From NCBI GenBank assembly GCA_021786455.1, contig JAJYNF010000207.1:1-9843 (forward strand): a stretch of DNA of 9,843 nt. Direction: 5' to 3'. Shown here one piece after another: positions 1-7,045 of the stretch. Both the position numbers and the translations under genes were made by a program. Under the pieces are notes generated by a model that ran no database searches, was not told the origin of the DNA, and saw only the letters and a list, made by a program, of their open reading frames with translations. The stretch comes from Acidobacteriota bacterium (GTDB lineage Bacteria > Acidobacteriota > Terriglobia > UBA7540). The first letter of the stretch is position 1; the number at the start of each line of letters is the position of its first letter.

Positions 1-312
1 AATTCCATACCAATCCTTCGATGAAGGGTGCATTCATAGTCCAATTTGTTGAAAACAAACGTTGAAATATTTAACCCTATCAGCCAAGAGAAATATGAGT
101 TGTATGATAATCCGTGTAGCGTATATGAGTTTTCATATTATTGCATTCCGATTGCCGTCGGAGGAGGGAACCAGTGGCGCGCAAGGCTGAATGGAGTCCG
201 GCTCAAGCGGAAGGCGAAAATATTTCTGGACCTGTGCCGGCTGGAGGCCGTCAGTGGATTGGCCGCGAGGCGAAGCGTAAAATAGCCGATGAGAGGAGTT
301 TGAGCGCCACTC
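1..312. other. Upstream region without a convincing gene
   Basis: The first ~150 bases are clearly more AT-rich than the rest of the window, and the composition then changes to that of the kdp genes. Open frames here (for example from a TTG at 46 to 285) give peptides with no recognisable family and no good ribosome binding site. The region holds a 9-base direct repeat (ATATGAGTT at 103-111 and 123-131), a small inverted repeat at 123-138 and a TATGAT hexamer at 113-118 that could be a -10 box, though no good -35 is seen. A strong Shine-Dalgarno-like stretch lies at 160-170 before a GTG at 174. I read it as the regulatory region of the downstream kdpDE genes; that is inference. Confidence 0.5.
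103..138 (+). repeat. Direct repeat ATATGAGTT, 20-base period, upstream of kdpD
   Basis: ATATGAGTT occurs at 103-111 and again at 123-131, start to start 20 bases, about two helical turns, so a dimeric regulator could read both from one DNA face. The second copy also forms an inverted repeat, ATATGA / TCATAT, at 123-128 and 133-138 with a 4-base loop. Function is unknown. In an AT-rich stretch such repeats can arise by chance. Confidence 0.3.
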
Positions 313-1776
313 ATGGTGGCGGATCGCGTGCGAGTTGGCATCCAAAGCCTTTTTCGTTTTGCAGGCGGCCTGGTACTGATTGCGGCCGTCACGTGGATAT
401 ACGCGCGCGTGCTGCGGGTGAATTCCACCACCGTGGCGTTGACCTACTTGCTGGTTGTCCTCGGGGTTGCCACGGGCTGGGGCTTGTGGGAGGCGGCGGT
501 GGCTTCGGGATTCGCCATGGTTTGTTTCAATTACTTCTTTTTGCCGCCCGTTGGCGCCTCGACCATTGAAGCCCCCCAGAATTGGGTTGCGCTGTTCGCT
601 TTCTTGGCGACGTCGGTGACGGCAAGCAGGCTCTCATCGGCTGCCAAGCGGAGGACGCAAGAAGCCGTCCGTCGGCAGCACGAGTTGGAGCGCCTGTACG
701 CTTTGAGCCGCGCATGGCTGCTGAGCGGCAGCCCAAGCGAGCTGGCAAAACAGATTGCCCATCAAACCGCGCAAATCTTCGAGTTGCGGGGCGCGGCTTT
801 TTTCAACCGCGCGGACCAACGGATTTACCGGGCCGGTCCCGAAGACATCCCTGCCGATGAGGCCAGGCTGCGCGACGCGGCCGTGCAGGGAACCGTGCTG
901 CACGACTCCGCCACGTCCACGACCATCATTCCCATCCGGTTGGGGGGAGTGACGCTCGGGAGTCTCGCGGTTTGCGGCTCTGGGATGTCTGAAACGACGC
1001 TTCACTCGGTCGCCAATCTTGCCGCCATCACGCTGGAGCGGGTTCGAGCGCAAGAGGCTGCCAGCCACGCGGAAGCCGTGCGTGAGAGCGAAGAGCTTAA
1101 GTCCACCTTGCTCGATGCCATGGCGCATGAGTTCAAGACGCCTCTTACTCCCATCAAAGCGGCGGTGACGGCGCTACTGTCAGACCCGAGGTTTCCGCCA
1201 GCCCACCGCGACCTTCTGCAAATCGTGAACGAGGAAGCTGACCGCTTGAGCTCGATGCTGACGGAAGCCATTCAGATGGCGCGCCTGGAGGCGGGCAAAA
1301 TTCGTTTGCAGACGGGGGCCTGCGGGTTGGCGGGTCTCGCGCAATCCAGCCTCCAGAAACTCGAGACGGCCGACGAAGGTCGGAGAGTGGAAGTGGATAT
1401 TCCGGAAAATCTGCCGCTGGTCGAGGCCGACCCTGAGCTCGTGAGCATCGCGCTCTGGCAGTTGCTGAGCAATTCGCTCCGCTATACGCCGCCCGGCTCG
1501 CTGGTGGCGATCCAGGCGCGGGCGCTGAGCGGTTGGGTAACCGTCCGCGTGGCCGATTGCGGGCCAGGGATACCGGCGGCCGAGCAGGAGCGTATCTTCG
1601 AAAAATTCTACCGCGGTAAATCCCAACGCGGCCTGATTCCCGGAAGCGGGATGGGTCTTGCCATTGCTCGGGAAATTGTCCGGGCACATGGCGGGAAGAT
1701 TTGGGTGGAAAATCATCCTGGCCCCGGAGCGGTGTTTGCTTTCACGCTTCCGGTTGCCCACGAAGACGAAACATGA
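313..1776 (+). CDS. kdpD: KdpD-like sensor histidine kinase lacking the N-terminal KdpD/USP sensor
   Basis: Membrane histidine kinase of 487 residues that should sense K+ limitation or turgor and phosphorylate KdpE. Four hydrophobic segments (about 13-33, 40-56, 58-78, 90-105) form the DUF4118 membrane domain typical of KdpD, including the FNYFFLPP and PQNWVALFAF stretches. A GAF-like region follows (about 140-245), then a HisKA domain with the H-box around AHEFKTP (phosphoacceptor His272), and a HATPase domain with N-box Asn387, G1 box DCGPGIP (415-421), IFEKFYRG (428-435) and G2 box GSGMGLA (444-450). Classical KdpD is near 890 residues; the Walker-A KdpD domain and the USP domain are absent here. 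ATG 313 is the first usable start after an in-frame TGA at 301. A GAGAGGAG lies rather far upstream (291-298), so GTG 316 or 325 remain possible. It could be called a stand-alone DUF4118 kinase, but the overlap with kdpE and the pump genes supports the kdpD role. Confidence 0.88.
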   Translation: MVADRVRVGIQSLFRFAGGLVLIAAVTWIYARVLRVNSTTVALTYLLVVLGVATGWGLWEAAVASGFAMVCFNYFFLPPVGASTIEAPQNWVALFAFLATSVTASRLSSAAKRRTQEAVRRQHELERLYALSRAWLLSGSPSELAKQIAHQTAQIFELRGAAFFNRADQRIYRAGPEDIPADEARLRDAAVQGTVLHDSATSTTIIPIRLGGVTLGSLAVCGSGMSETTLHSVANLAAITLERVRAQEAASHAEAVRESEELKSTLLDAMAHEFKTPLTPIKAAVTALLSDPRFPPAHRDLLQIVNEEADRLSSMLTEAIQMARLEAGKIRLQTGACGLAGLAQSSLQKLETADEGRRVEVDIPENLPLVEADPELVSIALWQLLSNSLRYTPPGSLVAIQARALSGWVTVRVADCGPGIPAAEQERIFEKFYRGKSQRGLIPGSGMGLAIAREIVRAHGGKIWVENHPGPGAVFAFTLPVAHEDET

Positions 1777-2471
1777 GCAGCGCCAAAATTCTGGTGGTGG
1801 ATGACGACCCGCAGATCCGGCGCGTCATGCGCATGACGCTGGTCGGGCGGGGCTACGTGGTCAATGACGCTCGCGGCGGCGAGGAAGCCCTGGCAAAGCT
1901 CCGCTCCGACTCGTATGATCTGATCCTGCTGGATATCAACATGCCCGGCATGGGCGGACTCGAGACTTGCCGCGCGATTCGGGCCTCGAGCGAAATTCCC
2001 ATCCTGATTCTCACGGTGCGCAGCGCCGAGAAGGACAAAGTCGAGGCGCTCGATGCGGGCGCCGACGATTACGTGACCAAACCCTTTGGCACTCCTGAAC
2101 TGATGGCTCGCATCCGAGCCGCGTTGCGGCGCGCGCCCGTATCCGCCGATAACATGCCGCATCGCCTCGAGCTCGACGGGTTGATAATTGATTTTCTGGC
2201 GCGGCGGGTTCGCGATTCCAATAAGGATTATCCGTTGACCCCGAAGGAAGTTGATCTTCTACGCTACCTGGCTGCGCACCCAAACGCCGCGGTTTCCCAC
2301 GCCAAGCTCCTCCAGACAGTCTGGGGCCCGGACTATGGAAACGAGGTTGAATATCTCCGTGTTTTCGTCAATCGTCTCCGGAAAAAAATCGAGCCGGACC
2401 CCTCTTTTCCGCGCTACCTGCTAACGATCCCGCGAGTTGGCTATCAGCTTAAAGTTCCCCCCAGCGCGTAA
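1773..2471 (+). CDS. kdpE: KdpE, OmpR-family response regulator of the kdp genes
   Basis: Cytoplasmic DNA-binding response regulator, 232 residues, close to the usual ~225. The receiver domain (1-120) has the acidic pocket in VVDDD (8-12), the phosphoacceptor Asp54 in LLDINMPG, Thr81 and Lys103 in VTKPF. The C-terminal winged helix (about 128-228) shows the OmpR/PhoB signature: PLTPKEVDLLRYL, LLQTVWG, VFVNRLRKKIE and IPRVGYQL. I chose ATG 1773 because the receiver fold begins at once (MSSAKILVVDDD) and this ATG overlaps the kdpD stop as ATGA, which implies translational coupling; a longer in-frame reading from 1701 would lie inside kdpD. It is the predicted activator of the genes beginning at 2673, and matching 11-base repeats lie just after its stop. 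Confidence 0.95.
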   Translation: MSSAKILVVDDDPQIRRVMRMTLVGRGYVVNDARGGEEALAKLRSDSYDLILLDINMPGMGGLETCRAIRASSEIPILILTVRSAEKDKVEALDAGADDYVTKPFGTPELMARIRAALRRAPVSADNMPHRLELDGLIIDFLARRVRDSNKDYPLTPKEVDLLRYLAAHPNAAVSHAKLLQTVWGPDYGNEVEYLRVFVNRLRKKIEPDPSFPRYLLTIPRVGYQLKVPPSA

Positions 2472-2478
2472 GAATTTA

Positions 2479-2511
2479 TTTACGGTTTGTTTATGCGTCC
2501 TTTATGGTTCG
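2479..2511 (+). promoter_or_regulatory. Predicted KdpE operator: three direct repeats at 11-base spacing
   Basis: Three consecutive boxes start exactly 11 bases apart: TTTACGGTTTG (2479), TTTATGCGTCC (2490) and TTTATGGTTCG (2501). The first and third agree at 9 of 11 positions. OmpR/PhoB-family regulators bind tandem direct repeats of about one helical turn. From memory, the E. coli kdpFABC operator has TTTATAC and TTTACAC, also 11 bases apart. The site lies 8 bases after the kdpE stop and ahead of the pump genes, the expected position for activation. I could not place a clear -35/-10 pair next to it. Confidence 0.6.
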
Positions 2512-2529
2512 CCAGCTAGCCTTAGTGCG

Positions 2530-2558
2530 AATGAAGCTAACGAAGGGCGTTCTTCATT
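2530..2558 (+). other. Hairpin in the kdp leader (possible terminator of kdpDE or attenuator)
   Basis: AATGAAG (2530-2536) pairs with CTTCATT (2552-2558), and inside it AACG (2539-2542) pairs with CGTT (2548-2551), leaving a 2-base bulge and a 5-base loop. That makes an 11-pair stem. The 3' arm runs into TTTT (2557-2560) and then GGG. It could end kdpDE transcripts or shape the 5' leader of the pump mRNA. The stem is not GC-rich and the T tract is short, so terminator strength is doubtful. Confidence 0.35.
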
Positions 2559-2581
2559 TTGGGAGACGGATGCGGCCCCGG

Positions 2582-2611
2582 CAGGCATGGCTTTCGAGCG
2601 AGCCACGCCTG
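2582..2611 (+). other. GC-rich hairpin in the kdp leader
   Basis: CAGGCATGGCT (2582-2592) pairs with AGCCACGCCTG (2601-2611) with one mismatch (A opposite C) around an 8-base loop. It sits between the predicted KdpE operator and the first small ORF, so it would be in the pump-operon mRNA leader if transcription starts near the operator. There is no T tract. It may be an mRNA structure or a copy of an interspersed repeat; I do not recognise a known riboswitch in it. Confidence 0.35.
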
Positions 2612-2672
2612 GCCAGGCAGATCGAGAAATCCGGCCATGAGGTGATTTTCGTTCCAGCGAGGTGAAACGGTT

Positions 2673-2756
2673 ATGCTTGACGTGTTCTTTATCCTGACCG
2701 CGATTCTTTCCTTTGTCGCGCTTTGGCTCTTTACCAAGGCGTGCGACCGGCTATAG
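2673..2756 (+). CDS. 27-residue membrane peptide of the kdp locus, function unknown
   Basis: Short ORF of 27 residues with one hydrophobic span (about 4-20) and the ending TKACDRL. GAGGTG at 2659-2664 lies 8 bases before the ATG, a good ribosome binding site, and the next ORF begins 6 bases after its stop. A single membrane helix ending in a Cys-Asp/Glu-Arg-Leu motif matches my memory of unnamed small peptides encoded just before kdpF in other bacteria. It is not KdpF itself, which follows at 2998. It may be a small accessory or assembly peptide of the Kdp complex, but nothing in the sequence proves that. Confidence 0.6.
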   Translation: MLDVFFILTAILSFVALWLFTKACDRL

Positions 2757-2762
2757 ACGATC

Positions 2763-2987
2763 ATGAGTCCCCTCTCCGCATTCGGGCTGTTGGCCGTACT
2801 TGCGATGCTGCTGTGCTACGCGCTCGAGGAGCGCAGCCGGTGGTTCACTCTGGCTTTCGGGATGTCGTGCGTTCTCGGCTCCATTTACGGCTTTCTACAG
2901 GGGGCATGGCCGTTCGGATTGGCGGAGGCAGTTTGGTCCGTCGTGGCGGCGCGCCGCTGGTGGCGCGGACGGAGCATGGGTAAGTGA
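2763..2987 (+). CDS. Small membrane protein of the kdp locus, function unknown
   Basis: 74-residue protein with two hydrophobic stretches, about 3-20 and 27-47, separated by a charged turn (LEERSR), then a motif-like segment YGFLQGAWPFG leading into AVWSVVAARRWW and a basic tail. Positive residues near the C-terminus suggest that this end stays in the cytoplasm. The YGFLQGAWPFG...AVW...RRW pattern resembles, from memory, small uncharacterised proteins of many bacteria. It begins 6 bases after the preceding peptide and ends 10 bases before kdpF, so it is almost surely in the same operon. No clear Shine-Dalgarno precedes its ATG, so translation may be coupled to the upstream ORF. A role with the K+ pump is inferred from position only. 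Confidence 0.7.
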   Translation: MSPLSAFGLLAVLAMLLCYALEERSRWFTLAFGMSCVLGSIYGFLQGAWPFGLAEAVWSVVAARRWWRGRSMGK

Positions 2988-2997
2988 GGTTTGAGCG

Positions 2998-3081
2998 ATG
3001 GAATACATCATCGCCGGCACGGTAGCGGGCATTCTGTTCGTCTATCTCGTTTACGCTCTGTTGCGTCCCGAGCGGTTCTGA
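2998..3081 (+). CDS. kdpF: KdpF, small membrane subunit of the K+-transporting ATPase
   Basis: 27-residue single-span peptide. The segment LFVYLVYALLRPERF, ending the protein, is the typical KdpF signature (YLVYALL followed by a short polar tail with a terminal aromatic residue). KdpF binds at the KdpA membrane surface and stabilises the KdpFABC complex. GAGG at 2986-2989 sits 8 bases before the ATG and overlaps the stop of the preceding gene; kdpA starts 10 bases downstream. Such a gene is easily missed by automatic annotation because of its size. Confidence 0.88.
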   Translation: MEYIIAGTVAGILFVYLVYALLRPERF

Positions 3082-3091
3082 GGAGGATCTG

Positions 3092-4906
3092 ATGACCGCA
3101 AGCGGTGTGCTCTATATCGTGGTGTTCTTCTTGACCCTGCTGGCGCTTACCAAGCCTCTGGGTCTTTATATGGCGAACGTGTTCGAGGGCCGCCGCACCT
3201 TCATACACCCCGCGGTTCGGCCTTTGGAGCGGCTCACCTACCGGGCCTTGGGCGTGCGTGAAGACGTGGAGCAGCGATGGACGCAATACGCGGCGTCGCT
3301 ATTGGCGTTTAGCCTGGCTGGCTTTTTGTTCGTTTATCTCCTCCAGCGTCTTCAGGGTTTTCTCCCGTTGAACCCGATGGGGTTTGGAACCAAGCACGCG
3401 CCGGCCAATCATACCCCGATGACCCCGGACCTAGCCTTCAATACGGCAGTGAGCTTTATCACCAACACCAATTGGCAAGCCTACGGAGGCGAGACGACGC
3501 TCAGTTATCTCGTACAAATGGCGGCACTCACGGTGCAAAACTTTGTTTCGGCCGCCGTCGGCATCGCCGTGGCCATCGCCTTGATTCGCGGCTTTGCGCG
3601 AAAGCAGATGAACACCATCGGCAATTTCTGGGTGGATCTGACGCGCGCCACCCTCTATGTCCTTTTGCCCCTCTCGTTTCTCTTCGCGCTTTTCTTGTGT
3701 GCGCGCGGCGTCCCCCAAACGTTCAAGCGCTACGTGCGAGCGAAGACGCTGGCAGGCTCCTCGCAGACCATCGCCATCGGCCCAGTGGCATCTCAAGAAG
3801 CCATTAAGATGCTAGGGACCAACGGCGGCGGCTTTTTCAATCAGAACTCCGCGCACCCTTACGAGAATCCGACCCCGCTGACCAACTTCATGGAGATTTT
3901 GGCGATCCTGGTCATTTCTTCCGGGCTTACCTATACGTTCGGAAAAATGGTGGGCGACACGCGGCAAGGGTGGGCGCTGTTTGCGGCCATGTCGGTGTTG
4001 TTTTTCGCGGGGGCCTTCATCTGCTACGGGGCCGAGCAGGCGGGCAATCCCAATCTGGCCCGGCTGGGGATTGAGACGCGAGCGACGCGGACTCAGCCAG
4101 GCGGCAACATGGAAGGCAAAGAGGTTCGATTTGGCATCGCCAGTTCCGCCCTTTGGGCTACCGCCACAACCGATGCCAGCAATGGAAGCGTGAATAGTAT
4201 GCTCGACAGTTACACGCCGCTCGGCGGGCTGATCCCCATGTTCAACTTGCAAACGGACGAAGTGATTTTCGGCGGAGTCGGCTCCGGCCTGTACGGAATC
4301 CTTATGTACGCGATTGTGGGCGTGTTTATCGCCGGCTTGATGGTCGGCCGAACGCCGGAGTATCTGGGAAAGAAAATCGAGCAAAAGGAAGTCAAGATGG
4401 CGATGATCGCCATCATTGCGACCGCTTTTGCCATTTTAGTTTTTACCGCCGTCACGTTGGATGCGCGCTTTGCCGCGCACGGATATTGGAACTCGCCGGG
4501 GCCAGCCGTTGCCAATGTGAACAACGGCGGGCCGCACGGCTTCAGCGAGATTCTCTACGCGTTTTCGAGCCAGGCGGAAAACAACGGCAGTGCTTTTGCT
4601 GGACTCAACGTGAACACCCCGTGGTACAACCTCGTGGGGGGGTTGGCCATGCTGATTGGGCGTTTCTTTTTCATAATCCCGGCACTGGCCATAGCCGGCA
4701 GCTTGGCGGCCAAGAAGAAAGTGCCGGAAACCAGCGGCACGCTGCCGACGCACGGAACGCTGTTCGTGGGGTTGCTGGTGGGGGTAATCATCGTGGTGGG
4801 CGCGCTCACGTTTTTCCCCGCGCTGTCGCTCGGCCCCCTGGTCGAATACTTTCTGATGCTCAAAGGGAAGTTGTACTCCTCTCTTTGGCTGACCACCTGG
4901 AGCTGA
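3092..4906 (+). CDS. kdpA: KdpA, K+-binding and translocating subunit of the Kdp ATPase
   Basis: Multi-pass inner-membrane protein of the K+-channel-like SKT superfamily; it forms the selectivity filter of the KdpFABC pump. All four filter loops are visible: TNTNWQAYGGE (124-134), GTNGGGFFNQNS (242-253), TDASNGSVN (360-368) and SSQAENNGSAFAG (492-504). Gln129 matches the E. coli Gln116 position tied to high K+ affinity. IPMFNLQTDEVIFGGVGSGLYG (381-402) is a further family hallmark. At 604 residues it is longer than E. coli KdpA (557), with extra loop residues around 98-110 and 460-480 and a short C-terminal tail after GPLVEYFLM; long KdpA forms are known. AGGAGG at 3081-3086 precedes the ATG by 5 bases. 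kdpB starts 3 bases after the stop, implying tight co-translation. It looks intact. Confidence 0.97.
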   Translation: MTASGVLYIVVFFLTLLALTKPLGLYMANVFEGRRTFIHPAVRPLERLTYRALGVREDVEQRWTQYAASLLAFSLAGFLFVYLLQRLQGFLPLNPMGFGTKHAPANHTPMTPDLAFNTAVSFITNTNWQAYGGETTLSYLVQMAALTVQNFVSAAVGIAVAIALIRGFARKQMNTIGNFWVDLTRATLYVLLPLSFLFALFLCARGVPQTFKRYVRAKTLAGSSQTIAIGPVASQEAIKMLGTNGGGFFNQNSAHPYENPTPLTNFMEILAILVISSGLTYTFGKMVGDTRQGWALFAAMSVLFFAGAFICYGAEQAGNPNLARLGIETRATRTQPGGNMEGKEVRFGIASSALWATATTDASNGSVNSMLDSYTPLGGLIPMFNLQTDEVIFGGVGSGLYGILMYAIVGVFIAGLMVGRTPEYLGKKIEQKEVKMAMIAIIATAFAILVFTAVTLDARFAAHGYWNSPGPAVANVNNGGPHGFSEILYAFSSQAENNGSAFAGLNVNTPWYNLVGGLAMLIGRFFFIIPALAIAGSLAAKKKVPETSGTLPTHGTLFVGLLVGVIIVVGALTFFPALSLGPLVEYFLMLKGKLYSSLWLTTWS

Positions 4907-4909
4907 GTC

Positions 4910-7024
4910 ATGGTGACACCTGCGGCAAATTCCTCTTCCACCGAGGACCTGACGGCGCTGATTCCTCGACGCATGGCGCGCGCGCGCCCTCTTTTCGACC
5001 GCGAGTTGACGCAGCGGGCCTTTAAGCAATCTTTCGTCAAGCTCAATCCTGCTACGTTGATTAAAAATCCGGTCATGTTTGTGGTGGAGATCGGGGCGGC
5101 GCTGACATCCGTCTATCTGGTGCGCGACTTGTTCCGCGGAGCGCCGGGAGTGGGCTTCGACTTTCAGATTTCGCTGTGGCTGTGGTTTACCGTGCTTTTT
5201 GCCAATTTTGCCGAAGCGATGGCGGAAGCGCGCGGCAAGGCGCAAGCGGACACGCTGCGCAAGACGAAGACCGATTCCGTCGCTAAACGGGTGACCGCCA
5301 ACGGAAAGCTTGAGACGGTTTCGGCTTCGCAACTTCGCGCCGGAGATGTCGTGGTGAGCGAAGCGGACGACATTATTCCCGGCGACGGCGAGGTGATCGA
5401 AGGAATCGCCACGGTGGACGAGTCCGTCATCACAGGCGAAAGCGCGCCGGTCATCCGCGAATCCGGAGGAGACCGAAGCGCGGTGACGGGGGGAACCAAG
5501 GTTCTCTCCGACCGGATCAAGATCCGAATCACTTCGAATCCCGGAGAAACTTTTCTTGACCGCATGATCGCCCTCGTCGAGGGCGCCCAGCGGCAGAAAA
5601 CACCCAACGAAATCGCCCTCAACATTTTGATCGCAGGGATGACGCTGATTTTCCTGCTGGCCGTCGTCACGTTGCAGCCCTTTGCGGTGTTCGCCGTTCA
5701 CGCGGCGGGATCGGGATCGGTGCCGAGCGTGGCGGTGCTGGTTTCGCTCCTGGTCTGCCTGATTCCGACGACGATCGGCGGGTTGCTGTCGGCCATCGGC
5801 ATCGCGGGCATGGACCGCGTGATGCAGCACAACGTGCTGGCGATGAGCGGCAAAGCCGTGGAAGCTTCCGGAGACATCAACACGCTTTTGCTGGACAAGA
5901 CTGGCACCATCACGCTCGGCAACCGCCAGGCGGTGGCGTTCATTCCTGTGCGCGAGGTGTCCGAGCGCGAATTAAGCGAGGCTGCGCAACTGGCCAGCCT
6001 TGCCGACGAAACGCCGGAAGGCCGCTCGATCGTCGTGCTCGCCAAAGAGAAGTTCCAGCTTCGCGGCCGCGACCTTTCCGAGATGAACGCCAGCTTCATT
6101 CCTTTTTCCGCGTACACGCGGATGAGCGGCGTGGATTTCGATGGGCGCCAGCTCCGCAAAGGAGCTACCGACGTTGTCATCAAATTCGCCGCGGAGCGCG
6201 GCGGAACGATCCCGCCGGAGCTTGCGGAAACTGCCGAGCGCATCGCGCGCGTGGGTGGCACGCCGCTCGCTGTCGCGGACGGCCCGCGGGTTCTCGGCAT
6301 CATTCATTTGAAAGACATCGTCAAGGGCGGCATGAAGGAACGCCTGACGCAGCTTCGCGCCATGGGCATTCGCTCCGTCATGATTACCGGTGACAATCCC
6401 CTCACTGCCGCGGCCATCGCGCAGGAAGCGGGCGTGGACGATTTCTTGGCCCAGGCCACCCCCAAGGACAAATTGGAGTATATCCGCAAGGAGCAAGCTG
6501 GCGGACGCCTGGTGGCCATGACGGGCGACGGGACCAACGACGCGCCGGCGCTCGCGCAGGCCGACGTGGGCGTGGCGATGAACACGGGCACCATGGCCGC
6601 CAAGGAAGCCGGCAACATGGTGGACTTGGACAGCAACCCCACGAAGCTCATCGAAGTGGTCGCCATCGGAAAACAATTACTTATCACGCGCGGCGCCCTG
6701 ACCACCTTTTCGATCATGAACGACGTCTCGAAATACTTCGCCATTATTCCGGCCATGTTCGCGGCCACCTATCCTGAGCTAAATGCGCTCAACATTATGC
6801 GGTTGCATTCCCCGGAGAGCGCCGTGCTGGCGGCGGTGATTTTCAATGCGCTGATTATCATTGCCTTGGTTCCCTTGGCCCTGAGAGGCGTGAAGTACAA
6901 GCCACAGAGCGCGGCAGCCATGCTGCGGCGCAACCTTTGGATTTACGGATTGGGTGGATTGATTGCGCCCTTCCCGTGCATCTGGATGATTGACCGGATT
7001 CTGGGATTGCTGCATTTGGCGTAG
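4910..7024 (+). CDS. kdpB: KdpB, P-type ATPase subunit of the Kdp K+ pump
   Basis: Type IA P-type ATPase, 704 residues (E. coli 682), which hydrolyses ATP to drive K+ import through KdpA. Visible parts: actuator loop VITGES (173-178), the membrane motif CLIPTTIGG (283-291), the phosphorylation site DKTGTIT with catalytic Asp329, KGA (417-419) in the nucleotide-binding domain, TGDN (493-496) and GDGTNDAP (539-546) in the P domain. Asp605 and Lys608 in NDVSKYF match E. coli Asp583 and Lys586, important for coupling. Ser178 of TGES corresponds to the E. coli serine whose phosphorylation inhibits the pump at high K+. TGGAG at 4898-4902 serves as ribosome binding site. Unlike the tight kdpF-A-B spacing, 149 bases separate it from kdpC. 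Confidence 0.98.
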   Translation: MVTPAANSSSTEDLTALIPRRMARARPLFDRELTQRAFKQSFVKLNPATLIKNPVMFVVEIGAALTSVYLVRDLFRGAPGVGFDFQISLWLWFTVLFANFAEAMAEARGKAQADTLRKTKTDSVAKRVTANGKLETVSASQLRAGDVVVSEADDIIPGDGEVIEGIATVDESVITGESAPVIRESGGDRSAVTGGTKVLSDRIKIRITSNPGETFLDRMIALVEGAQRQKTPNEIALNILIAGMTLIFLLAVVTLQPFAVFAVHAAGSGSVPSVAVLVSLLVCLIPTTIGGLLSAIGIAGMDRVMQHNVLAMSGKAVEASGDINTLLLDKTGTITLGNRQAVAFIPVREVSERELSEAAQLASLADETPEGRSIVVLAKEKFQLRGRDLSEMNASFIPFSAYTRMSGVDFDGRQLRKGATDVVIKFAAERGGTIPPELAETAERIARVGGTPLAVADGPRVLGIIHLKDIVKGGMKERLTQLRAMGIRSVMITGDNPLTAAAIAQEAGVDDFLAQATPKDKLEYIRKEQAGGRLVAMTGDGTNDAPALAQADVGVAMNTGTMAAKEAGNMVDLDSNPTKLIEVVAIGKQLLITRGALTTFSIMNDVSKYFAIIPAMFAATYPELNALNIMRLHSPESAVLAAVIFNALIIIALVPLALRGVKYKPQSAAAMLRRNLWIYGLGGLIAPFPCIWMIDRILGLLHLA

Positions 7025-7045
7025 GAGGACGGTGAGGGGCGCCAG

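Noticed and set aside
46..285. 79-residue frame from a TTG codon, in the same frame as kdpD and with a KIFLD string slightly like the start of KdpD sensor domains
   Set aside because: There is no Walker A motif, an in-frame TAG at 283 and TGA at 301 separate it from the kinase, and the similarity is too short to mean a decayed KdpD domain.
1701..1772. N-terminal extension of kdpE from an upstream start
   Set aside because: These 24 codons lie inside the kdpD kinase domain in another frame, and the receiver domain begins exactly at ATG 1773.
2512..2672. c-di-AMP (ydaO-type) riboswitch in the kdp leader
   Set aside because: This class controls K+ transport genes in other bacteria, but I could not find its conserved sequence blocks here; the hairpins present are simple stem-loops.
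4436..5830. 464-residue open frame on the minus strand across the kdpA-kdpB junction
   Set aside because: It is antisense to two certain genes, is rich in Arg, His, Gln and Gly with no domain pattern, and is a typical shadow of GC-rich coding sequence.
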